This document shows, piece after piece, positions 36,604 through 47,236 of a DNA stretch of 64,000 nt. The stretch covers positions 186,001 to 250,000 of the forward strand of contig JAXLQJ010000002.1 in NCBI GenBank assembly GCA_046331705.1. Reading direction: 5' to 3'. The stretch is from JADJOY01 sp046331705 [NCBI: bacterium]. Lineage in GTDB: Bacteria > JADJOY01. The notes below the pieces were generated by a model. It did no database searches. It was given only the letters and a program-made list of their open reading frames with translations, and was not told the origin of the DNA. The position numbers were made by a program, and so were the translations under genes. Numbering within the stretch: the first letter of the stretch is position 1; each line of letters begins with the position of its first letter.

Positions 36604-37569
36604 ATGCCGCACCGAATCGTTTCGCTCCTGCCGTCGGCCACCGAGATCGTGTGCGCGCTGGGCGCGCGCGGCGAGCTGGTGGGCGTCTCGCACGAATGCG
36701 ACCACCCCGGCGACGTGGTGGGGTTGCCGGTGCTCACCAGCCCCAAGTTCGGCAAGCAATCGTCGAGCGCCGCGATCGACGGCGCGGTCCGCGACGTGGT
36801 GCGCGAGGCGCTGGCGGTCTACGACATCGACACCCAGCGCCTCGGCGAGCTCGCCCCCGACGTGATCGTGACGCAAGACCTCTGCGACGTGTGCGCGGTG
36901 TCCATCCAGGACGTGCGCGCCGCCGTCGCGCGGCTCGCGCACCGCGACTCGATCGAGGTCGTGAGCCTGAGCCCGACCTGCCTCGACGACATCTGGGCCG
37001 ACGTGCGGCGCACGGCGCAGGCGCTCGGTCGCCGCGCCGACGGCGAACGAGTGGTCGAGCAAGCGCTGGCGCGCATCGAAGCGGTGCGCGGGCGCGCCGC
37101 CCGAGCGGCGGCGGCGAGCGGCACGCGACCCCGCGTGCTCTCGATCGAATGGCTCGAGCCGGTGATGGTCGGCGGGATGTGGATGCCCGAGCTGATCGAC
37201 ATCGCCGGCGGGACCCCGATGGTCACGCAGCCGCGCGACCATGCGCCCACGCTCTCGCGTGAACGGCTCGAGGCGCTCGATCCCGAGGTGGTGCTCATCA
37301 AGCCGTGCGGCTATCCGCTCGCGGAATCCTTTCGCGAGCTCGCGCTCCTGCCGCGGGTGCTGCCGTGGGATCGCTGGAACGCGGTGGCCGCGGGGCGCGT
37401 CTACCTCGCCGACGGCAACGCGTACTTCAATCGCCCCGGGCCGCGGATCGTCGATTCCCTCGAGATCCTCGCGGCCTGCATCGCGCCCGACGCGTTCGCC
37501 GACTTCCGCGCCGCCCATGCGCCCGCGGTGCGCCGCATCCGTCGCGACCTCGTGCCCGAGGCCTGGTGA
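36604..37569 (+). CDS. Cobalamin-type substrate-binding protein without signal peptide
   Basis: 321 residues from ATG 36604, chosen because GAGG is 6 bases upstream; ATG 36598 sits too close to it. The protein begins PHRIVSLLPSATEIVCALG with no signal peptide. BtuF/TroA fold motifs: GELVGVSHECDHPGDVVGLP, LAPDVIVTQDLCDVCAVSI, VLSIEWLEPVMVGGMWMPEL, DIAGGTPMVTQPRDHAPTLS and VLIKPCGYPLAES. BtuF-like proteins normally bind cobalamin or haem outside the cell; versions lacking a signal sequence are common and presumably cytoplasmic. The Cys-rich DLCDVCAVS is typical of this subgroup. The following methyltransferase starts on its stop codon (GTGA). Confidence 0.85.
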   Translation: MPHRIVSLLPSATEIVCALGARGELVGVSHECDHPGDVVGLPVLTSPKFGKQSSSAAIDGAVRDVVREALAVYDIDTQRLGELAPDVIVTQDLCDVCAVSIQDVRAAVARLAHRDSIEVVSLSPTCLDDIWADVRRTAQALGRRADGERVVEQALARIEAVRGRAARAAAASGTRPRVLSIEWLEPVMVGGMWMPELIDIAGGTPMVTQPRDHAPTLSRERLEALDPEVVLIKPCGYPLAESFRELALLPRVLPWDRWNAVAAGRVYLADGNAYFNRPGPRIVDSLEILAACIAPDAFADFRAAHAPAVRRIRRDLVPEAW

Positions 37570-38348
37570 GACGCTTCTGGCCGCGGCTTGCGAGCCAGCC
37601 GCCGGGGCCGGTCACCCAGGGCGCCTACGATCGGTTGGCGCGCTTCTACGACTGGTCCGGGGCAGCCGATTTCTCCGACGCCTGCCTGACGGCGACGCGC
37701 GACGCGCTCGCACGGCTCGCGCACGCGCCGCGCAACTGCCTCGACATCGCGTGCGGCACCGGCACCTTCGTGATCGAGATGGAGCGTCAGGGGCTCGCCG
37801 CGGTGGGCATCGACCGCTCGCACGCGATGTTGCAGGAAGCACGCGCCAAGGCGCACAAGCTGCACTCCCGGCCGCTGCTCGTCTGCGCGGACATGCGCGA
37901 CTTCACGCTGCGAGCACGATTCGACCTCGTCACCTGCTTCTACGACGCCCTCAATCACGTCACCGACGCAGCCGGCGCCGCCGCGGCGATCGGCAACGCC
38001 GCGCGCCACCTCGCCCCGGGAGGCATCTACCTCTTCGATACCAACAACGAGCGCATGTTCGAGCGCGTGTGGTCGGGGCCGCGCGAGACCATCGACGTCG
38101 GCACCGGGTTGGTGGAGATCGACTACCGCTACGACCCGGTCCGCGGCTCCGCCGCGGCACAGGTGACGTTCCGCCGCCGCGGCGAGGCGCCGATCAGCGG
38201 CTGGGTTCACGAACGCTGCCACCCGCGCGCCGAGATCGAGGACGCGCTCGGGCGCGCCGGCCTCGAGCTGGTGTGCCGCGATCCGCACCCCTACTTCCGC
38301 GGCAGCGACGCCTCGCTCAAGGATCTGTGGCTGTGTCGGAAGCCGTGA
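37566..38348 (+). CDS. Class I SAM-dependent methyltransferase
   Basis: 260 residues from GTG 37566 overlapping the previous stop. Rossmann motif I LDIACGTGTFVIEMERQGL near residue 60, acidic end of strand 2 AVGIDRSHAML, motif for strand 4 FDLVTCFYDALNHV, and LAPGGIYLFDTNNERMF. The acceptor substrate is unknown. Coupling to the binding-protein gene suggests a shared cofactor or small-molecule role, but this is from position alone. The 3' end overlaps the convergent CPBP gene by 32 bp. Confidence 0.88.
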   Translation: MRRFWPRLASQPPGPVTQGAYDRLARFYDWSGAADFSDACLTATRDALARLAHAPRNCLDIACGTGTFVIEMERQGLAAVGIDRSHAMLQEARAKAHKLHSRPLLVCADMRDFTLRARFDLVTCFYDALNHVTDAAGAAAAIGNAARHLAPGGIYLFDTNNERMFERVWSGPRETIDVGTGLVEIDYRYDPVRGSAAAQVTFRRRGEAPISGWVHERCHPRAEIEDALGRAGLELVCRDPHPYFRGSDASLKDLWLCRKP

Positions 38349-39162
38349 GCGACGCCGCCCGCGCCCTGGGCCGCTCGCGACTGGCGAGCGCGGCGGCCGC
38401 CAGCGCGACCAGCGGCAGCACGTCCGCGAGCCAGGTCACCGCGACGAAGCGTCGCCCGTCGCCCGCGTAGAAGTAGAGCGGCTCGAACGGGTCCTCCGCG
38501 TTGCCGAGCACCAAGACGGGCGACGCGAAGAACGCGAGCGCCAGCGCACCCGTGAGCCAGAGGTTGCGGACGCGATCGAACAGGATCCCCAGCGCCAACG
38601 CCCGCGCCAGCTCGCGCAGCCAGATCTCCCCGCCGGCGTACGCGTCGTCGATCATGCCCACCCGCGCGAGCAGCGGCAGCCGATAGAGCGAGGAGAGCAC
38701 CGCCACCAGCGCGATGGCACGGGCGCGTCCCCAGCGTGCGCGCGCGTCGCCGAGCAGCACTCCACGCCACGCCAGCTCGTCGCCGAGCACCACCGCCGCC
38801 ACGAGCAACGCGGCGCGCCCCACGAAGGCGCGCATCAGGTCCGGCGCGCCACGATCGACGCCGTCCGAGATCTCGATCCAGCCCAGTCTCCACCCGACGA
38901 AGAGCGGCAGCGCCCAAGCGATCAGCGCCAGCACGAGCCACGAAACCCCGCGCATCAGGCCGCGCGTGGTGATGCCCACGTCCGCGAGGCGCGCCGGGCG
39001 ATCGAGCACCAACGCGAGCAGCCCGGCGAGCAAGCCGTAGACCGGCAGGGCCTGCGGATCGTGCTTGCCCGGCGTGAAGAAGAGATAGGGCGCTTGGGTG
39101 GCGAGCACGATCAGCGTGATCGCCACGAAAGGCCGGCGCTCGCTCGTGTCCAGCTCGGTCAT
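38317..39162 (-). CDS. CPBP-family intramembrane protease-like protein, atypical
   Basis: 281 residues with about eight hydrophobic helices. The CPBP motif 1 is VVLGDELAWRGVLLG, where ELAWR gives the E-x3-R, but the first Glu of EExxxR is Asp. The second motif, normally F-x3-H, reads SSLYRLPLLARV with no His, and the third (HxxxN/D-like) reads FFASPVLVLGNAED. Hence the active site appears incomplete and the protein may not cleave. Related CPBP proteins are prenyl-protease-like enzymes in the membrane. It converges on, and overlaps, the methyltransferase gene. Confidence 0.7.
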   Translation of the reverse strand: MTELDTSERRPFVAITLIVLATQAPYLFFTPGKHDPQALPVYGLLAGLLALVLDRPARLADVGITTRGLMRGVSWLVLALIAWALPLFVGWRLGWIEISDGVDRGAPDLMRAFVGRAALLVAAVVLGDELAWRGVLLGDARARWGRARAIALVAVLSSLYRLPLLARVGMIDDAYAGGEIWLRELARALALGILFDRVRNLWLTGALALAFFASPVLVLGNAEDPFEPLYFYAGDGRRFVAVTWLADVLPLVALAAAALASRERPRARAASLTASDTATDP

Positions 39163-39268
39163 GGTCGCGGCCCGTCGCGATCGGCGCCATGCGCGCCTCG
39201 CGACGGGCCGCCAATCCTACTGCCGATGCGCGTCACGATGCAGCACATCGTGACCGCGGCTCACTCGC

Positions 39269-39613
39269 TCAATCGTGCCAGCGCTCGACCCAGTGCGCGG
39301 GAACCCAGCGACCGCAATCCCAGTAGCCCGCCACCCACACGCGCACCGGCCGCGGGCAGGGCCGCGCGTAGACCGCGGGTGCCGTGACGTAGACCGGGCG
39401 CGAAACGTAGACCGGCGCCGGTACGTAGACGGCAGGCGGCGCGTACACGACCCGGGGGGCGAAGAAGGGGCGAAACGGCGCGTGAACGCCGATGCTGACG
39501 CTGACGCCAGCGTGAGCGGTGCGCGGCGGCGCCGCGGCCAGGATCGCGGCCAGCGCGACCACCGTGAGCGAGAAGCGTTTCCAGCGACGAACCGAGATGT
39601 CCTCGACCTTCAT
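39269..39613 (-). CDS. Small secreted Pro/Val/Tyr-rich protein
   Basis: 114 residues from ATG 39613. A signal peptide (SLTVVALAAILAAAPPRTAHA) precedes a low-complexity stretch of repeated PVYV/AVYV units (PRVVYAPPAVYVPAPVYVSR) and a tail VAGYWDCGRWVPAHWVERW, the GYWD/W-x-P-x-HW pattern seen in YXWGXW-type small exported proteins. No catalytic motif. A TTGACA (39781-39786 on the minus strand) may be its -35 element. Confidence 0.72.
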   Translation of the reverse strand: MKVEDISVRRWKRFSLTVVALAAILAAAPPRTAHAGVSVSIGVHAPFRPFFAPRVVYAPPAVYVPAPVYVSRPVYVTAPAVYARPCPRPVRVWVAGYWDCGRWVPAHWVERWHD

Positions 39614-39883
39614 GGTGAATCCTCCGCGAGCAACCACGCGAACGAGAACGCGCGCGTTGCGGGCGAGAGGACTCCACGAATCGTGCCAGCTCCGCCGGGC
39701 GCCACCGATCGCTCGAAGCGGGGCTTTTTCGCGCATTTCCGCGGCAGCCGGCGTCGCGCCCGTGACGCGGCGGGGGCGCGTGTCAAGTGTGTTTACACGC
39801 CGTGCTCGCGCGCGGTGCCCGGCGCACGACGGCTTGGCCGCCGCCGGAGCGTGGTGCGAGCGTCGGACCTCGGCGAGGCTGGC

Positions 39884-41391
<1,508 letters not shown>

Positions 41392-41395
<4 letters not shown>

Positions 41396-43338
41396 GCGCG
41401 CGTCCCTTCCGAGCCGGCCGCCGACGTGCCGAGGGGCAGGCGCACCTCGAAGGTGGCACCGCCCAGGCGACCGGGGCTCGCGCAACGCGCGTGACCGCCG
41501 TGCGCCGCGGCGATCTCGTGCACCAGGAAGAGGCCGAGCCCCGTGCCGCGTCCCACCTCGCGGGTGGTGAAGAAGAGATCGAAGATCCGCTCGCGGACGC
41601 GCGGATCCACGCCGGCCCCATCGTCGTCGACGGTCATCACCGCGTCGTCCCCCTCGATCCCCAAGCGCAGCGTCACGCGATGTGATCCTCGCCCCGAAGC
41701 GCGGCCCTCGTCCACCGCCGCGATGGCGTTCGAGAGCAGGTTCTGCGGGATGCGCGCGATCGACGCCGTCGCCTCGATCCACAGCTCGCGGGGCGCGTCG
41801 ATCTCGAGCTCGATCGTGCCCGACCAGCGGGCGCGGAGCTCTTCCGCTGCCCTGCGACAGTCGGCGGCGAGATCGTGGCGCTCGCGGCGATCGCTGCCCA
41901 CGCGCTGCACCGCCGAGATCTCGTCGAGGATGGCGCGCATCCGCGCGACGTTCTCCTCGCCACCCGCGAGCAGCCGCGTGATCCGCTCGGTGAGCTCGCG
42001 CCGGCGGGCGTCGGCCAGGGCGCCGGCGGCCAGCTCCTCGTGGTACTTGCGCACGAGGCCGAGGGCTTGGTCGAGGGCGTGCACCGGGTTCTTGAGCTCG
42101 TGGGCTGCGCCGCCCACCAAGAGCCCCATCGAGGCGAGCCTGCGGGCGCGCTCGCCCTCGGCGATGCGGGCCGCCATCTCGTTGAGATCGTGCGCCACCG
42201 ACGCCAGCACGTCGGTGCTCGCCACCTCGATGCGATGGGTGAAATCGCCGCGCGCGAACCGCTCGATGCCGTCTTGGACCCGGCTCAGCGGCTCGGTCGA
42301 GCGCCGCGCCACCGCGATCCCGAGCGCCACTCCCGCCGCCACCAGGAAGGCGCTCACCCACAGATAGCGGCGCGCGAGCTGCTGGAAGAGTGCCAGGTGC
42401 GGCGACGCGAACGCCGCCGCCACCAGCGCCGTGGCTCCCGGCAGGAACTGGGTGTCGTCGACCCAGCGGCCGATGTCGCGGCTCATCGCCTGCACGGCAT
42501 CCACGTCGACGCGATCGGTGAGCGGTCCTGGGATCAGCGCGAGCCCGTCCACCAGCCGCTCCGCCGCCGCCAACGGCTCGGGCAGCTCGACTGCGCCACC
42601 GTGCTCGGCGGCGCCTCCGCCCGCCAGGCTCGCCGGCACCAGCACCCGCGATTCCAGGCGAGCGAGCGCGCCGCTCAGCGAGACCAGCGCGTCGAGCGCC
42701 TCGCGCTCCGCGGACGAGTCGGCGATCTCGGGCGCGCGCTGCTCCGACGAGTAGCGTTCCAGCACCTGAGCGGAGAGCGTGTCGAGGATGCGCCGCACGG
42801 CGAGCGCGAGGCCGCTCGTGCGCGCCAGCTCGGGTGGCGGAACCGGACGCGCGAGAGGCACCGTGCCGACGCGCAGGGTCACGTCGCCCTTGCGCCGCGT
42901 CTCGACCCCGTCGAAATCGGCGCCCGAGGCGAGCGCATCGGCGAGCACCCCGTCGAGCTCCGCCGCGAGCGCTGCCGCATCGGCGCCGGCGCGGCCCATG
43001 CGATCGACGATGGCGGCCTTGGGAATCGCCTCGTGGCGCCGCGCCGGCCGCCCGGCGCGCGCCGCGTCGACCACCACGTAGGCGAGCACGCGCGGGTCGG
43101 GCTCGAGCGAACGGACGATGGGCGCCGCGTCGGGGTTCGAGCTCGCTCCGGCCGAGCCCAGCAAGCGCGCCTGCACGAACGCGTCGGCCGCGAGCGAGTC
43201 CGCGAGGTCGCGCCACGGCTCGTCGACTCCCGTGCGAAAGAGCCGCTCGGTCATCGCGCGGTGCACGGAGAAGAAGGCACCGGCCACCGCCAGCACCACG
43301 GCGACGGTGTAAGCGACGACGCGGTTTCGATAGGACAC
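41392..43338 (-). CDS. Membrane histidine kinase of second sigma-54 pair
   Basis: 648 residues from GTG 43338; an earlier in-frame ATG at 43551 gives an unlikely Arg/Ala-rich lead. First helix YTVAVVLAVAGAFFS near residue 10, a periplasmic domain of about 300 residues, second helix YLWVSAFLVAAGVALGIAVA near residue 325, then HAMP (RRSTEPLSRVQDGIERFARG). Phospho-acceptor His in LVGGAAHELKNPVHALDQAL. HATPase_c with NLLSNAIAAV, DDDGAGVD and GRGTGLGLFLVHEI. Its stop overlaps the regulator start. The periplasmic ligand is unknown. Divergent from the lipoprotein operon at 43704. Confidence 0.92.
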
Positions 43339-43516
43339 GCGCGGCGATCCAACCGGGACGGGCCGCGGAATCGCGGCCTGGACTCGTGTAAGCGACGATG
43401 ACACGGGCGGCAAGGAATCGCGCACGGGCGGGGCTCGTTGCACGCTCCGCGCCCGTCTCGCCGCGCATCCATCCGCCCACCTGCGCGCCCTTCCGCGCGC
43501 GCCGGCCGTGCGAACA

Positions 43517-43530
43517 CCCGGCGCGCCGGG
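43517..43530 (+). promoter_or_regulatory. 14-bp palindrome upstream of sigma-54 promoter
   Basis: CCCGGCGCGCCGGG is a perfect palindrome whose centre is about 131 bases upstream of the start predicted from the promoter at 43629. Its position fits an activator site, but GC-rich palindromes arise easily by chance here. Confidence 0.35.
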
Positions 43531-43628
43531 CGCAAGCGCGCGGATTCGCAAGCAAGCTCGCTCGTGGGGCGCAGCTCCCGTCGTGGCTCGCGAGCGACTC
43601 CGGCCACGGAATCGGTGCCACTCGACTT

Positions 43629-43644
43629 GGGCACTCGACTTGCG
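43629..43644 (+). promoter_or_regulatory. Candidate sigma-54 (-24/-12) promoter of lipoprotein operon
   Basis: GGGCACTCGACTTGCG matches GGCAC-N5-TTGC with the GG and GC pairs 10 bases apart; the first T is G. Start predicted near 43655, 49 bases before ATG 43704. The divergent neighbours are a kinase and a sigma-54-type regulator. Confidence 0.55.
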
Positions 43645-43703
43645 GATGGAGCGAGCGAGGAGGGAGCTCGCGCTGGCATTCCGTCGGCGCGACCAACGTC
43701 ACG

Positions 43704-44378
43704 ATGAAGACCCCGAGCTGGATGTGGATGCGGTCGATGCCGAACCGATGGCGCGTCACGGCGCTGGCGAGCTTGCTCGCCGCGCTCGTCGCCGGCGCGG
43801 GCGGTTGCTACGGCGGCGATCTCGGTCTCGTCATCGACGACGATCACGACGGACCGTGCTGCTCGGAGCCGCCTCCCGGCGGCCCGCTGATCGTCGATCT
43901 CGCGGGCTTCGACGATCTCGACGGCTTCGTGGAACCAGGCGGCTTCGTCCACCTCTACGAGGGACTGGTGACCACGGACGCCGGCACGGTGGCGTTCGCG
44001 AGCTTCGATCTCTCGCGAATCCCCCCCAACGCGCGAATCCGCTGGGCGGACCTGGTGCTCACCAACGCCTGGTGGAGTGCCTGCTGTGGCACGATCGAGC
44101 TCGACGTGAGCACGGTCCCGTACGGCAACGCCCTCGACTCGGGCGATCCCAGCATCGCCGGCTACGACACCGTGGCGTTCTCCCTCGGTGCGGCGGCCGA
44201 GGGTGCGGCGGTGACGCTCGACGTGTCCGCGCTGGTCGCGACGGAAGTAGAGTACGGCGCGACGCTCTTCCAGGTGCGCCTCGACTCGTTCGGCGGCGAT
44301 CTCGGCTTCGAGGACGCGGGCGGCAACCTGGGACTCGGCACGGGGCTGGCGCCGATCCTCACGGTGAGCTACGACTGA
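43704..44378 (+). CDS. Lipoprotein with beta-sandwich (DNRLRE-like) domain
   Basis: 224 residues. Hydrophobic signal (RVTALASLLAALVAGAGGC) with lipobox GAGGC at about residue 35. After an acidic/cysteine-bearing linker (DDDHDGPCCSEPPPGG) comes a beta-rich domain: FVHLYEGLVTTDAGTVAFAS, FDLSRIPPNARIRWADLVLT, VTLDVSALVATEVEYGATLF and VRLDSFGGDLGFEDAGGNLG. The pattern (bright-strand, S-x-I-P, alternating pairs) recalls DNRLRE/disaggregatase-like carbohydrate-associated domains, a tentative match. It is followed 13 bp later by a small secreted protein. A sigma-54 type promoter upstream suggests regulation by the adjacent two-component pair. Confidence 0.72.
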   Translation: MKTPSWMWMRSMPNRWRVTALASLLAALVAGAGGCYGGDLGLVIDDDHDGPCCSEPPPGGPLIVDLAGFDDLDGFVEPGGFVHLYEGLVTTDAGTVAFASFDLSRIPPNARIRWADLVLTNAWWSACCGTIELDVSTVPYGNALDSGDPSIAGYDTVAFSLGAAAEGAAVTLDVSALVATEVEYGATLFQVRLDSFGGDLGFEDAGGNLGLGTGLAPILTVSYD

Positions 44379-44391
44379 GCGCAGGAATCGC

Positions 44392-44754
44392 GTGCATCCT
44401 CTCGCTCCCCTTCCCGGACGAACCTCGACGACGGCGCGCGCGGGCGCGCTGCTCCTCGTCGCCGCGCTGCTGCTCGACGCCAGCGCGGCGCACGCCGATT
44501 GGTGGCGGCCGCGAAACAGCGTGAGCGGCGGCTCGGCGAGCGGCGGTGGTCGCGATCGGGGCGGCTCCGGATCGGGCTCGAGCTCGGGCGATTCCCAACC
44601 CAGCTCGCGACCGCGCGGCTACTCGCCCGGCTCGTGCAACTGGGTCACGATCTCGCGCCAGCCCCAGTACAAGGATCCGTCGGGGCGCATGGTCTACGAG
44701 ATCACCCAGAAGAACACGTGCACAGGAGAGGTGCGCACGTTCTTCGGTTACTGA
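44392..44754 (+). CDS. Small secreted Ser/Gly-rich protein
   Basis: 120 residues from GTG 44392 with AGGA 5 bases upstream. Signal peptide (ALLLVAALLLDASAAHA), a flexible Ser/Gly/Arg linker (residues 45-75), and a short C-terminal part with two cysteines that could form a disulphide (GSCNWVTISRQPQYKDPSG and KNTCTGEVRTFFGY). No family recognised. It lies 13 bp downstream of the lipoprotein and likely belongs to the same operon. The 3' end overlaps the truncated SGNH gene. Confidence 0.65.
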   Translation: MHPLAPLPGRTSTTARAGALLLVAALLLDASAAHADWWRPRNSVSGGSASGGGRDRGGSGSGSSSGDSQPSSRPRGYSPGSCNWVTISRQPQYKDPSGRMVYEITQKNTCTGEVRTFFGY

Positions 44755-44984
44755 GCTTGCGCGCCGATGGCGCGCGACACGAGCGCGGCGATCCGCCGGT
44801 GCCCGAGCGCGTTGGGATGGAAGCCGTCGACCTCGACGTAGAGCGGTGAGCGTAGCGCGGTCGCGACGTCGACCACGTTCGTGCCCGTCGCGGCCCCGAC
44901 CGCGCGCACCGTCGCGTTCACCTCGTCCACCCAAGCGGGCCTCACGAGCGCCGCGAACGGATGCGTGAGGAGCAACGTGCGCCG
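44748..44984 (-). pseudogene. SGNH hydrolase C-terminal remnant
   Basis: RTLLLTHPFAALVRPAWVDE and ALRSPLYVEVDGFHPNALGH are the C-terminal half of an SGNH/GDSL hydrolase with the D-x-x-H pair, ending at 44748. The N-terminal half with the GDS nucleophile is missing: the DNA just upstream is the 3' end of the penicillin-acylase gene. No start with a ribosome-binding site is in frame. It is most easily explained as a gene cut by a rearrangement. Confidence 0.6.
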
Positions 44985-45009
44985 ACCGGCGCGCGCGCGG
45001 CGCTGGCCA

Positions 45010-47157
45010 TCATGGCTGGCCCGGACGGTACTCCCGCTCCAGGTGCGCGCGCACTTGCGCTTCGGTGAGCAGCACCGGCTTCCATTCGTGGCGCGCGAAG
45101 AGCGGCGCCTGGTCGGCATAGTGCGGCGAGCGCGGCACGGTCGACGCGGCGCCGTAGTTGTGGATGCTCTTCGAGTGGACCTCGCCGTTCGCGTCCCAGG
45201 TCACGAACATCACCAAGCCGTCGCCGTCGTGGGCGGTGAAGCGACCGTCGACCAGCGGATCGCCCTCGATGGCGCGCACCACATCGGGGCCGCCGTCGAG
45301 CGGAAGGTCGAGATCGCCGCGACGCAGCCGATTCACGTCGCCCCACGGTGGGTCGATGCGGCCGTGGGTGTGAAGAAGCGCGCGCGCCGCCGCGAGCACG
45401 GAATCCCGTGGAGCGCTCGCAGCGGCAAGCGGATCGAGCGCGCCGCGCCAGGTCGGGTGCGCGGCGAGGATGGCGAGCGCCGCCGCGGGATTGCGCGCGT
45501 CCGTCCGCAGGTCCCAGCTGCGCAAGAGATCGAGTGCGCTCGCGAGCGTCGGGTCCGCCGCCGGCGGCCCCTCGAGCGCCGCCCTCACGAACTCCGCCAT
45601 CGGCGAGAGCTGCGAATACGCGAGGTCGAACTTGATGGACTCGAGCTCCTCGGCGGTGATCGAGGTATCGGCGCTCAAGAGCTCGACCAGGCGCCGCTGG
45701 CGATTGGTCATGCGCGTCTCGATGCCCGCCATCGGCGGTGCCAGCTCGGGCTTCGCGTTGTCCGGATCGGCGGTGACCCGGAAGGGGTTGGCGTTGGCGC
45801 TGGCGAGGAAGCCCGACGCGGGGTTCGTCACCTGCGGATCGCGATCGTGGCCCCACTCGGAGGTCCAGAGCGTCTCCGAGGTGTCGCCGGGCAGCACCTG
45901 GGTCCAATCGTACGCCGTCGATCGCACCGGGAAGCGCGCGTTGTAGACGTAGTGAATCGTGCCAGTGCGGTCGGCGTAGAGCTGATTCACCGAAGGCATG
46001 GCCTGCACGCGCATCGCCTCCTGCCAGGCGTCGAAGGTGTGCGCCTTGTTCATCCGGAAGAGCTGCTCGACCGCGCGCACGTCGCCCATGCCGGCGTAAC
46101 GGATCGCGTAGGTGCCGTGATCGAGACGCAGCACGGGACCGTAGACGCTCCACAGCGCCTCGCGATGGAACGTCCACGAGATCGGGCCCAAGAGCTTCAC
46201 CTCGATGGGCGCATCCCGCACGTCGAGGTCGCGCCACTCGCCGTCGTAGCGGTAACGGTTGGGATTCTCGGGATCGATCGTCAGCCGGTAGAGGTCGATG
46301 AGGTCCGGCTCGTTGAGCGTGCTCCCCCAGCCCAGGTCCTCGTTGTGCCCGAGGAGGATGAGCGGCGCTCCGGGGAACGTTCCGCCCGCCATGTTCCAGC
46401 CTTGCTGGCTCACCACGTGCGCCTCGTACCAGGCGACCGGCCCCTCCCACGGTTGGTGAGAGTTCACGACCAAGCGCGTGGCACGATCGGCGGAGCGAGA
46501 CGGGGCGACCGCGAAGGCGTTCGAGCCCCGCATCCGCGAGGCACCGAGGAACTCGCCGGCGGCGATCAGCGGATTGCGCGCGCTCACCGCCGGCGCCCGT
46601 TCGGCCTCGAAGAGACCCTTCGCGACCTCGTCGAGGAAGAAGAAGAACGGCACCTTGAAGACGAAACCGGCCACCAGATCCTGCCCGCGCGCGGGGAAGA
46701 GATCGGGCAGCGCCTCGTCGGGATGCTGAGCGACGTAGGCGTTCACACCCTCGGCATAGGCCTCGCAGACCGCGCGCACCTCGGGGGACAGATCGCTTTC
46801 GTACTTCGCGTCGACGACGTCCCAGACCCGCAACAGCCGGACGAAGAAGTCGATGGGCGCGGCATCGGGGCCGTGAACCGAGGCGACCCGACCGCGGGCG
46901 GCGAGCAGCACGTCCTCGAGCGTGGTGAGGTCGTCCTCCGCCTGCGCGTAGCCGAGCCCGAACGCCGCGTCCGCATCGGTCTTGCCGAACACGTGCGGCA
47001 CGCCCCACTCGTCGCGCAGGATGCGAACGTCGCGCGCGAGCGCGGGCGCGGACGCCGGCGCCACCGGAGGCGCGCGGTGACACGAGCCGAGGACGAGCGG
47101 AGCGAAGAGCAGCAGCGCGGCCACGCGCGTGAGACCTCGCCGATCCATTCGAGTCAT
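45010..47157 (-). CDS. Penicillin-acylase-family lipoprotein (Ntn hydrolase)
   Basis: 715 residues. ATG 47157 with GGGAG about 7 bases upstream. Lipobox LGSC at residue 26. Alpha-chain motifs: DVRILRDEWGVPHVFGKTDA and AAFGLGYAQAEDDLTTLEDV. The self-cleaving nucleophile Ser212 is in ASRMRGSNAFAVAPSRS, then LLGHNEDLGWGSTLNEPDLI, EPNRYRYDGE-like block and the typical Asn/His of an N-terminal nucleophile hydrolase. The enzyme would mature by cutting before Ser212. Relatives include penicillin G acylase, cephalosporin acylase and PvdQ-type acyl-homoserine lactone acylases; substrate is not determined. It is anchored to the cell envelope, and its promoter overlaps that of the epimerase gene on the other strand. 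Confidence 0.92.
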   Translation of the reverse strand: MTRMDRRGLTRVAALLLFAPLVLGSCHRAPPVAPASAPALARDVRILRDEWGVPHVFGKTDADAAFGLGYAQAEDDLTTLEDVLLAARGRVASVHGPDAAPIDFFVRLLRVWDVVDAKYESDLSPEVRAVCEAYAEGVNAYVAQHPDEALPDLFPARGQDLVAGFVFKVPFFFFLDEVAKGLFEAERAPAVSARNPLIAAGEFLGASRMRGSNAFAVAPSRSADRATRLVVNSHQPWEGPVAWYEAHVVSQQGWNMAGGTFPGAPLILLGHNEDLGWGSTLNEPDLIDLYRLTIDPENPNRYRYDGEWRDLDVRDAPIEVKLLGPISWTFHREALWSVYGPVLRLDHGTYAIRYAGMGDVRAVEQLFRMNKAHTFDAWQEAMRVQAMPSVNQLYADRTGTIHYVYNARFPVRSTAYDWTQVLPGDTSETLWTSEWGHDRDPQVTNPASGFLASANANPFRVTADPDNAKPELAPPMAGIETRMTNRQRRLVELLSADTSITAEELESIKFDLAYSQLSPMAEFVRAALEGPPAADPTLASALDLLRSWDLRTDARNPAAALAILAAHPTWRGALDPLAAASAPRDSVLAAARALLHTHGRIDPPWGDVNRLRRGDLDLPLDGGPDVVRAIEGDPLVDGRFTAHDGDGLVMFVTWDANGEVHSKSIHNYGAASTVPRSPHYADQAPLFARHEWKPVLLTEAQVRAHLEREYRPGQP

Positions 47158-47180
47158 CGCGATCTCCCGGAGATGGGGTG

Positions 47181-47209
47181 GGATGATCGATCGCGCGCGC
47201 GGCCGTCAA
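47181..47209 (-). promoter_or_regulatory. Candidate promoter of penicillin-acylase gene
   Basis: Read on the minus strand: TTGACG (47204-47209) and TCATCC (47181-47186) with a 17-base gap, 24 bases before the start codon. The -35 extends upstream as AAACACGCTTGAC, similar to AAACACACTTGAC upstream of the small secreted-protein gene at 39269. Confidence 0.4.
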
Positions 47210-47236
47210 GCGTGTTTGTGGCAAGATCCCGCCCCC

